A stretch of 64,000 bases of DNA from VFZP01 sp043755595 (GTDB taxonomy: Bacteria > Acidobacteriota > Terriglobia > Bryobacterales > Bryobacteraceae): contig JAYUSQ010000319.1 in NCBI GenBank assembly GCA_043755595.1, forward strand, positions 1 through 64,000, given 5' to 3'. Numbering within the stretch: position 1 is the stretch's first letter; each line of letters opens with the position of its first letter. The position numbers and the translations under genes are program-made. Below are positions 34,964 to 47,541 of the stretch, piece by piece. The notes under the pieces are model-generated. The model saw nothing but the letters and a program-made list of their open reading frames with translations. It did no database searches and was not told the origin of the DNA.

Positions 34964-35413
34964 CTATTTGTTAAGCGAAATGCGGGCAGCGAAAGAGTCG
35001 TACGAGCCCGGCGCGCGCTTGTTCATCCACTCGATGAAATCCTTGGCGACCGTCTCCAGGTTCTTCATCGCGCAAGGGTCTTTGTAGGCTTCGCGGATCG
35101 ACGGGAGGAGCTTCGAGATTCGCGTATAGATCAGCAGCAGTTCCCGGTTGCTCTCAAAGAATAGCTCTTCGCTCAGTACACCAGCCGTCACGAACGAAGC
35201 GGCCATATCCCAGTAGGAAACCACCTGCCGGTAGTTGGCGTTTTCCTTGGAGCCCAGCGGGCAGAGCGTCAGGAATTCTTCCATGGTCGACGCCTGGAAG
35301 TTGGCCGTGAACCAGGCCCGCGCCTCGCGCATGCGCTCTTCGCGCCGCATGTCGTACAGGCGCAGAATCAGATTAGCGTCGTCGAACGTCGCCGTTGGAG
35401 AGAACTTAGCCAT
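34964..35413 (-). CDS. Conserved-looking helical protein, function unknown
   Basis: A 149-residue, mostly helical protein: MAKFSPTATFDDANLILRLY, then DMRREERMREARAWFTANFQ, NYRQVVSYWDMAASFVTAGV, ELFFESNRELLLIYTRISKL and VAKDFIEWMNKRAPGSYDSF. No membrane segment, signal peptide or recognisable motif is seen. Codon use looks like its neighbours. It lies 18 bases upstream of the OsmC gene on the same strand, so the two may be cotranscribed. I do not recognise a family. Confidence 0.7.
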   Translation of the reverse strand: MAKFSPTATFDDANLILRLYDMRREERMREARAWFTANFQASTMEEFLTLCPLGSKENANYRQVVSYWDMAASFVTAGVLSEELFFESNRELLLIYTRISKLLPSIREAYKDPCAMKNLETVAKDFIEWMNKRAPGSYDSFAARISLNK

Positions 35414-35438
35414 AAACGTCTAGAGTAGCGCAGCCGCT

Positions 35439-36536
35439 TCACACAGACGGAACGCCCACCGAAACCGGGACCGACGCCGTCATTCGATTCGGAGCCGATC
35501 GAAAGAGATCGAACGCCACCGATTGTCCCCGGATATCTTCAACCACCACCTGATCCATGAAGTAGCCGGACTTGTGGCTGATCTCTTTGATCTCGGCATA
35601 CGGGATCGAGTGCGCCATGGTGCGGAACCAGCGGCGAGCCATGAACGTAAGCTTCTTCTCTCGGAAACACAAGTAGCCGATCGAGCGATTGAGGCCAATC
35701 GAGGACTTAGTGGCAACCGAACGTACGCCCACCGTCACGCCCGCTTTGTTGGCGATCTCCTGAGGAATCGAGTCTATATATGGATGCAGCACGTTCCACG
35801 CGGCGCGAGCATGGACGTCGGCGAGCGCAGCTTTCGGCAACGCCGCAGCCGCCGCGGGTCCCATACCAGCCCAGCGATTCATGAGCGTCCACAACGCGGA
35901 GACTTCCACGCGGATCTGGCGCATCAGGCCAGGCGCGACATAGGCGAAGCCGCCGAGGAACACGGCCAGGAAGCCAAGAAAGATGCCGGGATGCGCGCTG
36001 ATGAACCAGAGCGCGAGCGGCGCAGCGAGATCCTCAGCCGCGCTCAGCATCCAATTCGAGTAGGGCTCCGGGCTATGGTTGACGGCAAAACGCGTGGCCG
36101 CTTTGGCCGAGTGCGTAGTCAACGCGACGCCGCCCGAAAGGATCGCAAGCAAGGCCTTCCAAACCGGATCGACTCCGCCGCCCAGCGCCGTGGCAGCCAT
36201 CGCCATAGCGGCCAGCGGACGGATGAACGTGTGTACCGAATCCCACGCGCTGTCGATCCAAGGAATCTTGTCGGCTAAAAATTCAACCAAGCCAAGGAAC
36301 CCGGCCACGGCCATCACGCGGCCATCGGCGAGCACGGTCATCGCGGCCATGGTTTCGTTCGGCGTGAACCAGTGAAACCGGATCGCCATGCCGAGCGCGA
36401 CGACGGTGGCGTAGAGCCGAAAGCCGGACAGAAAACCGAGACCCAAGGTCGTTCCGATCAGGCCAACGATGTCGGGCGCGCCGGCCACGGCTCCGCCTGG
36501 CCGCAGCATTCTATCCAAGATTTCGGCTGGATTCAC
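35439..36536 (-). CDS. DUF4126 membrane protein with extra C-terminal domain
   Basis: A 365-residue protein. Residues about 25-215 carry the DUF4126 helices: GLIGTTLGLGFLSGFRLYAT, LVEFLADKIPWIDSAWDSVH, PLAAMAMAATALGGGVDPVW and LLAILSGGVALTTHSAKAAT. Most DUF4126 proteins end soon after the last helix (about 200 residues). This one has another 130 residues without membrane segments: SIGLNRSIGYLCFREKKLTF, RWFRTMAHSIPYAEIKEISH and VVVEDIRGQSVAFDLFRSAP, looking like a small beta-rich, PH-like domain. No function is established. The gene is 34 bases past the end of the TopB-RecQ gene and may be cotranscribed with it. Confidence 0.8.
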   Translation of the reverse strand: MNPAEILDRMLRPGGAVAGAPDIVGLIGTTLGLGFLSGFRLYATVVALGMAIRFHWFTPNETMAAMTVLADGRVMAVAGFLGLVEFLADKIPWIDSAWDSVHTFIRPLAAMAMAATALGGGVDPVWKALLAILSGGVALTTHSAKAATRFAVNHSPEPYSNWMLSAAEDLAAPLALWFISAHPGIFLGFLAVFLGGFAYVAPGLMRQIRVEVSALWTLMNRWAGMGPAAAAALPKAALADVHARAAWNVLHPYIDSIPQEIANKAGVTVGVRSVATKSSIGLNRSIGYLCFREKKLTFMARRWFRTMAHSIPYAEIKEISHKSGYFMDQVVVEDIRGQSVAFDLFRSAPNRMTASVPVSVGVPSV

Positions 36537-36570
36537 TCCCTCTGTATTAGCACATACGGGCGCGATTGAG

Positions 36571-40587
<4,017 letters not shown>

Positions 40588-40656
40588 GCGGAACCTTCTA
40601 TTGTCCCGCAGTCACTTGTCGCGCGCCGCAGCATCTACTATGAAACGGAGTCAAAT

Positions 40657-41040
40657 ATGCTATTTCAAGTCTCATCGGTCAAGTCTCTGGAAGAAATCGA
40701 GCGAGGTCTGCAGGAATCGGCCGCGCGGAACCAGTTTGGGGTGATCGCGATCCACGACCTGAAAGCGACCCTGGCCAAGAAGGGCGTCGAGCTAGCTCAG
40801 GAATGCCGCGTGTACGAGGTGTGCAATCCGCACCAAGCCAAGAAAGTTTTGGACGCCGATGGCGCGATGTCGACCGCGCTGCCTTGCCGGATTTCGGTAT
40901 ATGGCACGCCGCAGCATTACACGCTCGCGACGATGCGGCCCACTGAAATGATGAAGGCGTTCGACGCGCCTGCGATTGCCGCGGTGGCGCAGGAAGTGGA
41001 AGAAGTCATCGTGAAAATGATGACAGAGGCCGCCGCTTAG
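40657..41040 (+). CDS. DUF302 protein
   Basis: A 127-residue protein starting MLFQVSSVKSLEEIERGLQE, with NQFGVIAIHDLKATLAKKG, QECRVYEVCNPHQAKKVLDA and ALPCRISVYGTPQHYTLATM. This is the DUF302 fold (beta-alpha-beta, often a homodimer) with the CNP..A motif. Function is not established; some members are linked to metal or sulfur handling, which I cannot support here. The start is the ATG at 40657; upstream frame is antisense to the TopB-RecQ start. Divergent from TopB-RecQ with about 70 bases between starts. Confidence 0.88.
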   Translation: MLFQVSSVKSLEEIERGLQESAARNQFGVIAIHDLKATLAKKGVELAQECRVYEVCNPHQAKKVLDADGAMSTALPCRISVYGTPQHYTLATMRPTEMMKAFDAPAIAAVAQEVEEVIVKMMTEAAA

Positions 41041-41326
41041 TATTTGTCGTTTCATCTCAACATATTCATACTTCTTGTTCTTTCGGAGGGGCACCGTTCG
41101 ACAGCGGAAAACTCCGCAAGAATCCTGGCCGCCGATAAACGCCGATCAACGCCGATAGCGCCAATGGGCAGGGCTAGCCAGGCGAAGAACCGTGAAGAGC
41201 GCGGCACAAAGAGTACGTGGCATAACGATCTCGCCTTCCGCTTGTCTTGACGCGCGGTGGCACGGTCCGGTTTCGATCCGCTTGGCCGAAATTCCCCGGC
41301 CCGGTTTGGGTGTATATTTACGGAGC
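41041..41326. other. Non-coding gap with short tandem repeat
   Basis: 286 bases between the DUF302 gene and the acyltransferase-type gene. Apart from the GCCGAT repeat listed separately I see a region rich in AAGAACCG/GCACAAAG-type sequence, of the kind found in dispersed intergenic repeats of soil bacteria. An open frame on the minus strand here shows no protein-like pattern. No promoter is convincing. Confidence 0.4.
41131..41160 (+). repeat. Three tandem 10-base GCCGAT units
   Basis: GCCGATAAAC, GCCGATCAAC and GCCGATAGCG follow one another with a 10-base period. The sequence resembles the intergenic 'gccgataaacgccgatgaac' type repeats scattered in several soil and aquatic bacterial genomes. 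It lies in the 286-base gap before the next gene. Confidence 0.7.
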
Positions 41327-42529
41327 GTGAGCGTACAAAATCAGTCTGGGTCTTCCACGGTCGCGGCTGCCAGAAATACTGGGGTCGACGCCTATCGCGG
41401 GTTCGTAATGTTGCTGATGATGGCGGAGGTGCTCCGGTTGGCTCAGGTAGCCAAGGCGACACCGGGAAACTGGCTCTGGGCGCTCCTCGCCTCGCAGCAG
41501 ACACACGTGGATTGGGCCGGCTGTTCGTTGCACGATACAATCCAGCCCGGCTTCTCGTTCCTGGTGGGAGTGGCGATTCCGTATTCAATCGCAAGCCGGG
41601 TGGCGAAGGGCGGAGCGTTCGCGGGGATGCTGGGACACGCGTTGTGGCGCTCGTTTGCGCTGGTTGCATTGGGTGTGTTTTTAAGGTCGGGTAACGGCAC
41701 GCAGACTAACTTCACGTTTGAAGACACGCTTTCTCAGATCGGGATGGGGTATCCAATTCTGTTCTTACTGGCGTGGAAGCGGCCTCGCTGGCAATGGGGG
41801 GCGCTAAGCGTGATCTTGATTGGCTACTGGTTGGCGTGGGCAATGTATCCGGTGGCGGGTCCGGGTTTCGATTATCAAGCGGTGGGCGTCCCGCCGGACT
41901 GGGCGCATCACTACACGGGTTTCGCGGCGCACTGGAATAAGAACAGCAACCTGGGCAGCGCCTTCGATCAGTGGTTTCTGAATCTTTTCCCGCGTGTGGC
42001 GCCGTTTGTGGCCAATCGCGGCGGATACCTGACGCTCAGTTTTATCCCAACGCTGGGGACGATGATTCTTGGGTTAGCGGCGGGGCGGTGGCTGCGCGAG
42101 AGTGCTCCACAAATGCCCATGAAGAAGCTGTTGATGGCGGGCGCAATCGGCATCGCCGCCGGGTTACTGCTGCATGTTACTGGAGTTTGCCCGGTGGTGA
42201 AACGGATTTGGACTCCCAGTTGGACATTGTTGAGCGGCGGAATCTGTTTCCTGTTTTTGGCAGGCTTCTGTTGGATTATCGAAGCGAAGGGCTATCGAAA
42301 ATGGGCATTTCCATTAGTTGTGATCGGGACGAATTCGATTGCGGCTTATCTCATCGCGCATTGGTGGGAACGGTTCGTGACGAGCTCATTTCGAATTAAT
42401 CTGGGCGCACGAGCCTTCCAATTTGCGGGGGTGGAATTGGAACCGCTGGTTTTGGGCTTGGCCGTGTTGGCGGTGTATTGGCTCTGCCTGTATTGGATGT
42501 ACAAGAGAAAGCTGTTTCTTAAAATTTGA
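41327..42529 (+). CDS. NagX-like membrane protein (HGSNAT catalytic domain, DUF5009)
   Basis: A roughly 400-residue membrane protein with about ten helices. The N-terminal motif DAYRGFVMLLMMAEVLRLAQ and HVDWAGCSLHDTIQPGFSFL then VGVAIPYSIASR are the signature of the family related to human heparan-alpha-glucosaminide N-acetyltransferase (COG4299/NagX). In bacteria such proteins are linked to amino-sugar or chitin use, with the acyl-transfer activity not generally shown. FPLVVIGTNSIAAYLIAHWW near the end is also typical. I start it at GTG 41327 (VSVQNQSGSS) after CGGAG, but the frame is open back to 41192, so the start is uncertain. A convergent Wzz-like gene follows. Confidence 0.82.
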   Translation: MSVQNQSGSSTVAAARNTGVDAYRGFVMLLMMAEVLRLAQVAKATPGNWLWALLASQQTHVDWAGCSLHDTIQPGFSFLVGVAIPYSIASRVAKGGAFAGMLGHALWRSFALVALGVFLRSGNGTQTNFTFEDTLSQIGMGYPILFLLAWKRPRWQWGALSVILIGYWLAWAMYPVAGPGFDYQAVGVPPDWAHHYTGFAAHWNKNSNLGSAFDQWFLNLFPRVAPFVANRGGYLTLSFIPTLGTMILGLAAGRWLRESAPQMPMKKLLMAGAIGIAAGLLLHVTGVCPVVKRIWTPSWTLLSGGICFLFLAGFCWIIEAKGYRKWAFPLVVIGTNSIAAYLIAHWWERFVTSSFRINLGARAFQFAGVELEPLVLGLAVLAVYWLCLYWMYKRKLFLKI

Positions 42530-42546
42530 CCGAGCGAGAGAGTTAG

Positions 42547-43875
42547 TCAGACGGGAACGGTCGGCTGTAGACCGGAGCCGCCGGTGCGGCTGGAGCGTAA
42601 GAACAGCTTGACCAAAGCAACGAGGAGTCCCAATCCCGCTCCGGCCAGCAGGCCCATGAAGGCAATCACGGGCCGATTCGGGAAAACAGGCGATTCAGGG
42701 CTCGATGGCAGGTCTAAGATCTCCAGGCCAGGCATTCCCGGATTCTGCCGAAGATACTCGTCGATAACCATCGTCATGACTTCTCGAGTTACTAATTGGG
42801 CTTGCCGCCGATCGCCGCTTTGGAAGCCTACTCGAAATGCGACGCGCCCCACGCCCGATACCGAGATGTTCTTTTCCAGTTCGTGTAGTAACTGTTCCTT
42901 GGTTGCGGTACCCGGCGCGGTTTTGGTCCGTTCTGCGAGTGCGACAAGATTTTCTCTCCGAAGGGTCGTGGTGACAGCTTTTGAGACCGCGGCCGCCGTT
43001 GCCGTGGCCGGGGAATTGGCCGGCACTTTTATCGCCGCCAGGGATAAGAACCGATCGGGAATCAGCAGCGAAAGAGGGGCGGCCAGAAATAGCCCCGCGA
43101 ACGCACACGCCAAGGCCGTCGACCTGATGTCCAAGCCGGTCCGCCATTGCCGGACGGCACGGCTGGTTAGTGAAAGCAGAGCGCCGAAGAGAGCGCCCGC
43201 CAGAAATCCGGCCAAGACGATGGCTGGCCGATTCGGCGACTTATGCTGACCTGGCAACGAGGCCATGTCGAGTATCTCGAGCACGGCGACTCCCTGATTC
43301 TGCCGCGCGTATTCGTCGATGAGCATCGTCGTCAGGTCTTGCGTGACCAATCGAGCCTTAACAGGGTCCGGGTAGTTGAAGCCGACACGGAACACAGATT
43401 GCGCCCCCTCCGAACGCGGGCCGAGTCCACCGATCGAGATATCGCTGTGCAGTTTCCCCAACAGGTCCTCGATCGGCATGACGGCGCGCTCGGCGGCGTA
43501 GAGTTGGCGCCGGTCAATCAACGCGATCAGATTGTCCCGGCGCAACACTCGCTCGGCAGCGTGACTGACCGCATCGGCCATCGCCGGCGACGCGGGGGAC
43601 TTGATGCTGAGAGCTGCCGTCGACAGGAAGATCTTGGGGATCATCAGAATGGCCGGCAGGGCCAGCGCCAGCCCGGCCAGCGAACACACCAAGACGGTCC
43701 ACTTCAGGCTCAGTCCGTTCTTTAGTTGCATCGCTAACGCTCCCCCCGCGATATCGGCCAATCCGCGCCACCCTGGGCGGCTATCCTCCACGAGGGCGTC
43801 GAACTCCTCGCCATAGCGCTCGCGCCAGGCTGATGGATAGAGTTTGGTCAACCAACGGGCTAGTCGAAGTCTCAT
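42547..43875 (-). CDS. Internally duplicated Wzz-like membrane protein
   Basis: A 442-residue protein. Residues 1-50 resemble the cytosolic prefix found before some acidobacterial permeases (KLYPSAWRERYGEEFDALVE). Then come two tandem copies of a Wzz-like unit, each with helix, periplasmic region and helix: unit one near 55-235, unit two near 255-435. The match between copies is clear: VTQDLTTMLIDEYARQNQGV and VTREVMTMVIDEYLRQNPGM, SPNRPAIVLAGFLAGALFGA and FPNRPVIAFMGLLAGAGLGL. No kinase domain is fused. It overlaps the PadR gene stop by four bases, so it is the PadR-controlled gene. A role in polymer or surface organisation is inferred, not shown. Confidence 0.8.
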   Translation of the reverse strand: MRLRLARWLTKLYPSAWRERYGEEFDALVEDSRPGWRGLADIAGGALAMQLKNGLSLKWTVLVCSLAGLALALPAILMIPKIFLSTAALSIKSPASPAMADAVSHAAERVLRRDNLIALIDRRQLYAAERAVMPIEDLLGKLHSDISIGGLGPRSEGAQSVFRVGFNYPDPVKARLVTQDLTTMLIDEYARQNQGVAVLEILDMASLPGQHKSPNRPAIVLAGFLAGALFGALLSLTSRAVRQWRTGLDIRSTALACAFAGLFLAAPLSLLIPDRFLSLAAIKVPANSPATATAAAVSKAVTTTLRRENLVALAERTKTAPGTATKEQLLHELEKNISVSGVGRVAFRVGFQSGDRRQAQLVTREVMTMVIDEYLRQNPGMPGLEILDLPSSPESPVFPNRPVIAFMGLLAGAGLGLLVALVKLFLRSSRTGGSGLQPTVPV

Positions 43876-44159
43876 GCGTGTTTCAGTCTCCGCTGCCCGG
43901 TCTTGACCATACGGTCTACGGCGGCAAGTTCCCGCTCAAGATGAGTGCGGCCATTCGCGGTCAATTGGTAGGGTTGACGGCGATCTTTCGACGGGACCGG
44001 CTTAATCCAGCCGGCCTGCTCCAGACGCGTGATCGCGCCGTAGAGCGTGCCTGGACCGAGGCGGACACCGGCGAACTGTTCAATGTCCTCCATCATGGCG
44101 TAGCCGTGCTTGGCTCCTTCGGCCAAGCTGGAGAGAATCAGCAGGTTAGGGTCGGTCAT
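43872..44159 (-). CDS. PadR-family transcriptional regulator
   Basis: A 95-residue winged-helix regulator of the short PadR type: LLILSSLAEGAKHGYAMMED, then GVRLGPGTLYGAITRLEQAG and WIKPVPSKDRRQPYQLTANG with RTHLERELAAVDRMVKTGQR. It would bind an inverted repeat in its own upstream region and repress the operon. The stop overlaps the Wzz-like start (ATGA). A perfect inverted repeat 18 bases upstream of its start is the likely operator. Confidence 0.93.
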   Translation of the reverse strand: MTDPNLLILSSLAEGAKHGYAMMEDIEQFAGVRLGPGTLYGAITRLEQAGWIKPVPSKDRRQPYQLTANGRTHLERELAAVDRMVKTGQRRLKHA

Positions 44160-44177
44160 CGCCGCTTACTCCGTATC

Positions 44178-44191
44178 ACGATATCTCGTGC
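44178..44191. promoter_or_regulatory. Candidate PadR operator
   Basis: CACGA-TATC-TCGTG is a perfect 5-4-5 inverted repeat, 18 bases upstream of the padR start and about 60 bases upstream of the divergent SMP-30 gene. PadR dimers bind such short palindromes, so autoregulation is likely. The site could also control the divergent gene. Confidence 0.5.
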
Positions 44192-44250
44192 CACGTAATA
44201 ACGGCTCTGTCAAGCATTTCCTGGCGAGTTGCGGTATAGATATCACCTAT

Positions 44251-45306
44251 ATGAACAATTCCGCTCAATGGAACCGGCGCGCTTTTCTTGGGGCCGCTTT
44301 GGCGGCGGGCGCATTGGCGCAAACGCCCGCGATGAATCCGCCGGTGTCACCCGACGCCACGCCGCGCGACTGGTCAGGCCAGCAGCCAATCAAGTATCCG
44401 GACCCCGACATCATTGCGCTGGACCCGCGCTTTCGCAAGTACATGATTGGCAACACCAGCATCAAGCGGCTCTATACGGGCACGTCGTGGGCGGAGGGGC
44501 CCGCTTGGAATGGAGCGGGGAAATTTTTGGTCTGGAGCGATATCCCGGCTAACGTGCAATTGCGATGGATCGAGGACGACGCGCGCGTGACGACGTTCCG
44601 CAATCCAGCGGGTTACAGCAACGGGAATACGTTCGACTATGAGGGACGTCAACTTTCTTGCGAGCATGGCGGCCGGCGCGTGGTGCGGTATGAGGTGAAC
44701 GGCACGCTGACAGTGATCGCCGATAAGTTTGAAGGCAAACATTTGAACTCGCCGAATGATCTCGTCGTGCATCCAGATGGCAGCATCTGGTTCACCGACC
44801 CGCCTTACGGAATCAATGGCAATTACGAGGGCTTTCAGGCTCCAAAGGAGTTGAAGGAAGCCGTCTATCGCGTGGATCCCAAGGCCGGGAAGATCGCAAA
44901 GATTTCCGACGAAGTAAGTGGTCCTAACGGCATATGTTTTTCGCCGGACTACAAAAAACTGTATGTGGCCGACACTGGCGCGGGCGGGCGAGACACGAAG
45001 TTTTGGGTTGTGGATGGAGCGGCCGCGCGGAACGGCAAGCGATTTATTCTGCTCGACGTTCCTGGCACGGGCACACCGTCGGCGTTTGACGGCATCCGCT
45101 GCGACGCGGACGGCAACATCTGGGGCGGCGCGCGACCGGGTGTGCAAATCATCGCGCCGAACGGCGAACGGATTGGCATGATCCGCCTGCCGGAGAACTG
45201 CGCGAACGTTTGCTTTGGAGGCGTGCGGCGAAACCGGTTGTTCATGACCGCGAGCCAATCGCTGTATGCGGTGCCGGTGCAGACCAGCGGTGCGCATATT
45301 GCGTAG
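44251..45306 (+). CDS. Tat-exported SMP-30/gluconolactonase-like protein
   Basis: A 351-residue protein of the SMP-30/gluconolactonase/LRE family, a six-bladed beta-propeller that hydrolyses sugar lactones with a divalent metal. The leader (NRRAFLGAALAAGALAQ) has twin arginines, placing it outside the cytoplasm. Family motifs seen: SWAEGPAWNGAGKFLVWSDI near the first metal ligand, LNSPNDLVVHPDGSIWFTDP with the Asn/Asp ligands, GPNGICFSPDYKKLYVADTG and FDGIRCDADGNIWGGARPGV. The ATG at 44251 is preferred over an upstream open frame that is antisense to PadR. It is divergent from padR across the candidate operator. Confidence 0.92.
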   Translation: MNNSAQWNRRAFLGAALAAGALAQTPAMNPPVSPDATPRDWSGQQPIKYPDPDIIALDPRFRKYMIGNTSIKRLYTGTSWAEGPAWNGAGKFLVWSDIPANVQLRWIEDDARVTTFRNPAGYSNGNTFDYEGRQLSCEHGGRRVVRYEVNGTLTVIADKFEGKHLNSPNDLVVHPDGSIWFTDPPYGINGNYEGFQAPKELKEAVYRVDPKAGKIAKISDEVSGPNGICFSPDYKKLYVADTGAGGRDTKFWVVDGAAARNGKRFILLDVPGTGTPSAFDGIRCDADGNIWGGARPGVQIIAPNGERIGMIRLPENCANVCFGGVRRNRLFMTASQSLYAVPVQTSGAHIA

Positions 45307-45326
45307 GGACAACCGGCACTTTGCGT

Positions 45327-45953
45327 CTACGTCATGTGCACCGAGCGGCGATGACGGCAAAATGGCCGCGCACAAATGTTGGGATTGCTGCCGCCGCCAA
45401 CGAAGGAGGAGCATCCGCAGCCGAGTCCGCAGATTCCGCTGGCAAGGTCGCCGTCATCAGGCATGCTTCGGCCCATTGCGGAAAGCGACTCGGCCAGTTG
45501 GCGGTAGCCAGCATCGATCTTCTCGAACGCGGGCTGGAGCGCCAGACGCTCTTCGGCAGTCAGTGGGTTACTTTCCTGTGCGGGGCGCGGAATCGCGGGC
45601 AGGTCTTCATCAATCGCAGCGGTGGCAAGCGCGGTTCCGGTGAAGTCTTCTCCACCTAAGACGAAGACGACGACGAACATCGATGCGAGGTAGACGCCGC
45701 TGTGGATTGGCGCCTCGTCGTCATAACGAGCTAGTTGCGCGTGGAATACGTCGCCGTCGCGGGTCACGCCGATGACGGGTAAGTCGCGGGAAGCGGGCGC
45801 GAGTAGGCGGATACGCATCGCGCCGGGCACGATGGCATTGAAGCTATCGCCGCTGTCGCTTTGAGCGGTGAATATCAGTTCGTTGGGTAGCCGGTTGCGA
45901 AGACAACAGGCGGGGTCACCGTTGAATGGGTGCAGGGTCATGGCGGTTCTCAT
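45327..45953 (-). CDS. Unknown protein with cysteine-rich C-terminus
   Basis: A 208-residue protein I do not recognise. The start MRTAMTLHPFNGDPACCLRN follows AAGGAG at nine bases. The middle has IRLLAPASRDLPVIGVTRDG and one hydrophobic stretch (GVYLASMFVVVFVLGGEDF) that could be a membrane helix or a buried strand. The end is rich in Cys and Gly: SGICGLGCGCSSFVGGGS then NPNICARPFCRHRR, six cysteines in about 30 residues, which suggests metal binding or disulfides. It is the last gene of a six-gene same-strand unit headed by a sigma factor and a Ser/Thr kinase. A precursor-peptide role is possible but the protein is long for one. Confidence 0.65.
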   Translation of the reverse strand: MRTAMTLHPFNGDPACCLRNRLPNELIFTAQSDSGDSFNAIVPGAMRIRLLAPASRDLPVIGVTRDGDVFHAQLARYDDEAPIHSGVYLASMFVVVFVLGGEDFTGTALATAAIDEDLPAIPRPAQESNPLTAEERLALQPAFEKIDAGYRQLAESLSAMGRSMPDDGDLASGICGLGCGCSSFVGGGSNPNICARPFCRHRRSVHMT

Positions 45954-45966
45954 TTTGTGTTTCTCC

Positions 45967-47067
45967 TTATTGCAGCCCGCGCAGGGCGCGAACGTCGATG
46001 CTATGTTGCTGACGGTTTGGTTCCGGATAGCCATTGGCCTGGCGGATGCGATCGGCTTCTTTCCTGGCGGCCGCCGCGTCCCGGCCTTGCTTGGCGGCCT
46101 TGAGCAGGCTGGCGCGGTCATAGAGCAGAATCATGACTCGCGGATGTTCGGGGCCGAGCAATGCGCGCGTGAGTTCCAATGATTGTGCGCTCAGCGAGGC
46201 GGCTCCCTTGGGATCGCGCTGGCGCAACCGTGCCCAGGCTATGGCGTTTAGCAAGTCGGCTACCGTCACATGCCGCTCGGGTCGCATAGTTAGCCACGCG
46301 GCCATCGCTCCGCGGAGTGTCTTCTCCGCCTCAGCCGGTGCGGATGCGAGTTGAGCGACGCCAAAATTGTAAGTGGCGAAAATGGTTTCGGGATGGTTGG
46401 GCCCGTATGCGTTGGCGAGGATTTGCCGGCTCCGGTCAATGAACGGCAGAGCCTCCTTTCGGCGGCCCATGGACATGAGGACCGAGGCCACGCTTCCCAG
46501 CTCTGCGCCAATTGCGGGATCGGAGGGATTTAGGGCGATCTCAAGAATAGCGAGTGCGCGGCGAAAAGATGCCTCGGCGCGAGACATCTGTCCTTGGGTC
46601 AGATAGAGCAGACCCCAGCCATCGAACACCGAGGCGAGACGTGGATGGCCCGGCGAGAGTTCAGCACCGGCTACTTCGGTCGCACGGCGAAGCGTACGCT
46701 CAGCTTCTTTGAAGTGCGCCTGTGAAGTGTACACTTCCGCGAGTGAAACCAACGTCGAAACGAGTATTTCCGAGGCTCTTCCCTGGTTCCGTTCACACAG
46801 TTGCACGCCGGTTTCGAACGCGCGGATGGCTTCGACGTCGCGTCCAAGGTTGTATTCAGCAATCCCCTGCAAGTGGTGGAGGCCGGCGCGGTAAGGAATA
46901 CCGGCGCCTGTGTCAGCGGCGTTCGCGATCAGGCGGGCCGCCACTTCACGAGCTTCCGGGAAGCGGCCCTGTTTGATGAACTGCAGGGCTTCGTTTTGTG
47001 GAGTTAGCTCCTGACCAAACATCATTGATGTGATCGCCAAGAGATGGGCTGCGTTCCGACCGGTCAT
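45967..47067 (-). CDS. Tetratricopeptide-repeat protein
   Basis: A 366-residue protein made largely of TPR-type helix pairs, of the longer NPHP/kinesin-light-chain-like form: FIKQGRFPEAREVAARLIAN, HHLQGIAEYNLGRDVEAIRA, GWGLLYLTQGQMSRAEASFR, GSVASVLMSMGRRKEALPFI and LLYDRASLLKAAKQGRDAAA. Such proteins act as scaffolds. The N-terminus MTGRNAAHLLAITSMMFGQ could be a weak signal peptide. It lies between two small unknown genes in the sigma/kinase unit; the kinase itself carries TPRs too, so this protein may assemble with the same partners. No catalytic domain is seen. Confidence 0.85.
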   Translation of the reverse strand: MTGRNAAHLLAITSMMFGQELTPQNEALQFIKQGRFPEAREVAARLIANAADTGAGIPYRAGLHHLQGIAEYNLGRDVEAIRAFETGVQLCERNQGRASEILVSTLVSLAEVYTSQAHFKEAERTLRRATEVAGAELSPGHPRLASVFDGWGLLYLTQGQMSRAEASFRRALAILEIALNPSDPAIGAELGSVASVLMSMGRRKEALPFIDRSRQILANAYGPNHPETIFATYNFGVAQLASAPAEAEKTLRGAMAAWLTMRPERHVTVADLLNAIAWARLRQRDPKGAASLSAQSLELTRALLGPEHPRVMILLYDRASLLKAAKQGRDAAAARKEADRIRQANGYPEPNRQQHSIDVRALRGLQ

Positions 47068-47223
47068 ACCCCACTAGCGCCACGGACCGGGAAAGTCCGC
47101 ACAAACCACGGCAGAATTTTGTGGATTGGGGCCGCCGAGTTGAAGACGCAAAAAGAGCCGGGTGACGGGAGCGATGCGCGCTCCCGGCCCGGCTTGAATG
47201 GTTAGTAAGTGTTGAGGTATCGG

Positions 47224-47523
47224 CTACATGCCGGGGTCGCTGATGTAACTGATCTCATCTCCGGTGACAGGGTCTTTGAAGAACCGCTGTTTCCTTGTTT
47301 TGCCGGGGGGCGTAGTGGGGGTTGGGGGCAGAACGAGAGCGGGACCTTCGATCGCTCCACCGGACGGATCGACCTGTTCGTCGGTGCCGATTGGGCCTTT
47401 GGTGCGCTTGAAGCTGACTCTCTTCCCGCTTGGGAATTCGATATCGAAATCAACGGGGCGGTCGTCGAGCTCGACGTGAAGCTTCCACTTGCCGACGTTG
47501 ATTGTTACTTTGGTATTTGCCAT
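47224..47523 (-). CDS. Small unknown protein
   Basis: A 99-residue protein starting MANTKVTINVGKWKLHVELD, a beta-rich N-terminal half (DFDIEFPSGKRVSFKRTKGP), a proline/threonine linker (LVLPPTPTTPPGKTRKQ) and a C-terminal stretch with FFKDPVTGDEISYISDPGM. No signal peptide or membrane helix. I do not recognise the family. A ribosome site (GAAAGAAAGGTAAC) lies just upstream. Its neighbours, all on the same strand, are the sigma factor, a Ser/Thr kinase, another small protein, and a TPR protein. Confidence 0.6.
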   Translation of the reverse strand: MANTKVTINVGKWKLHVELDDRPVDFDIEFPSGKRVSFKRTKGPIGTDEQVDPSGGAIEGPALVLPPTPTTPPGKTRKQRFFKDPVTGDEISYISDPGM

Positions 47524-47541
47524 TTTGTTACCTTTCTTTTG

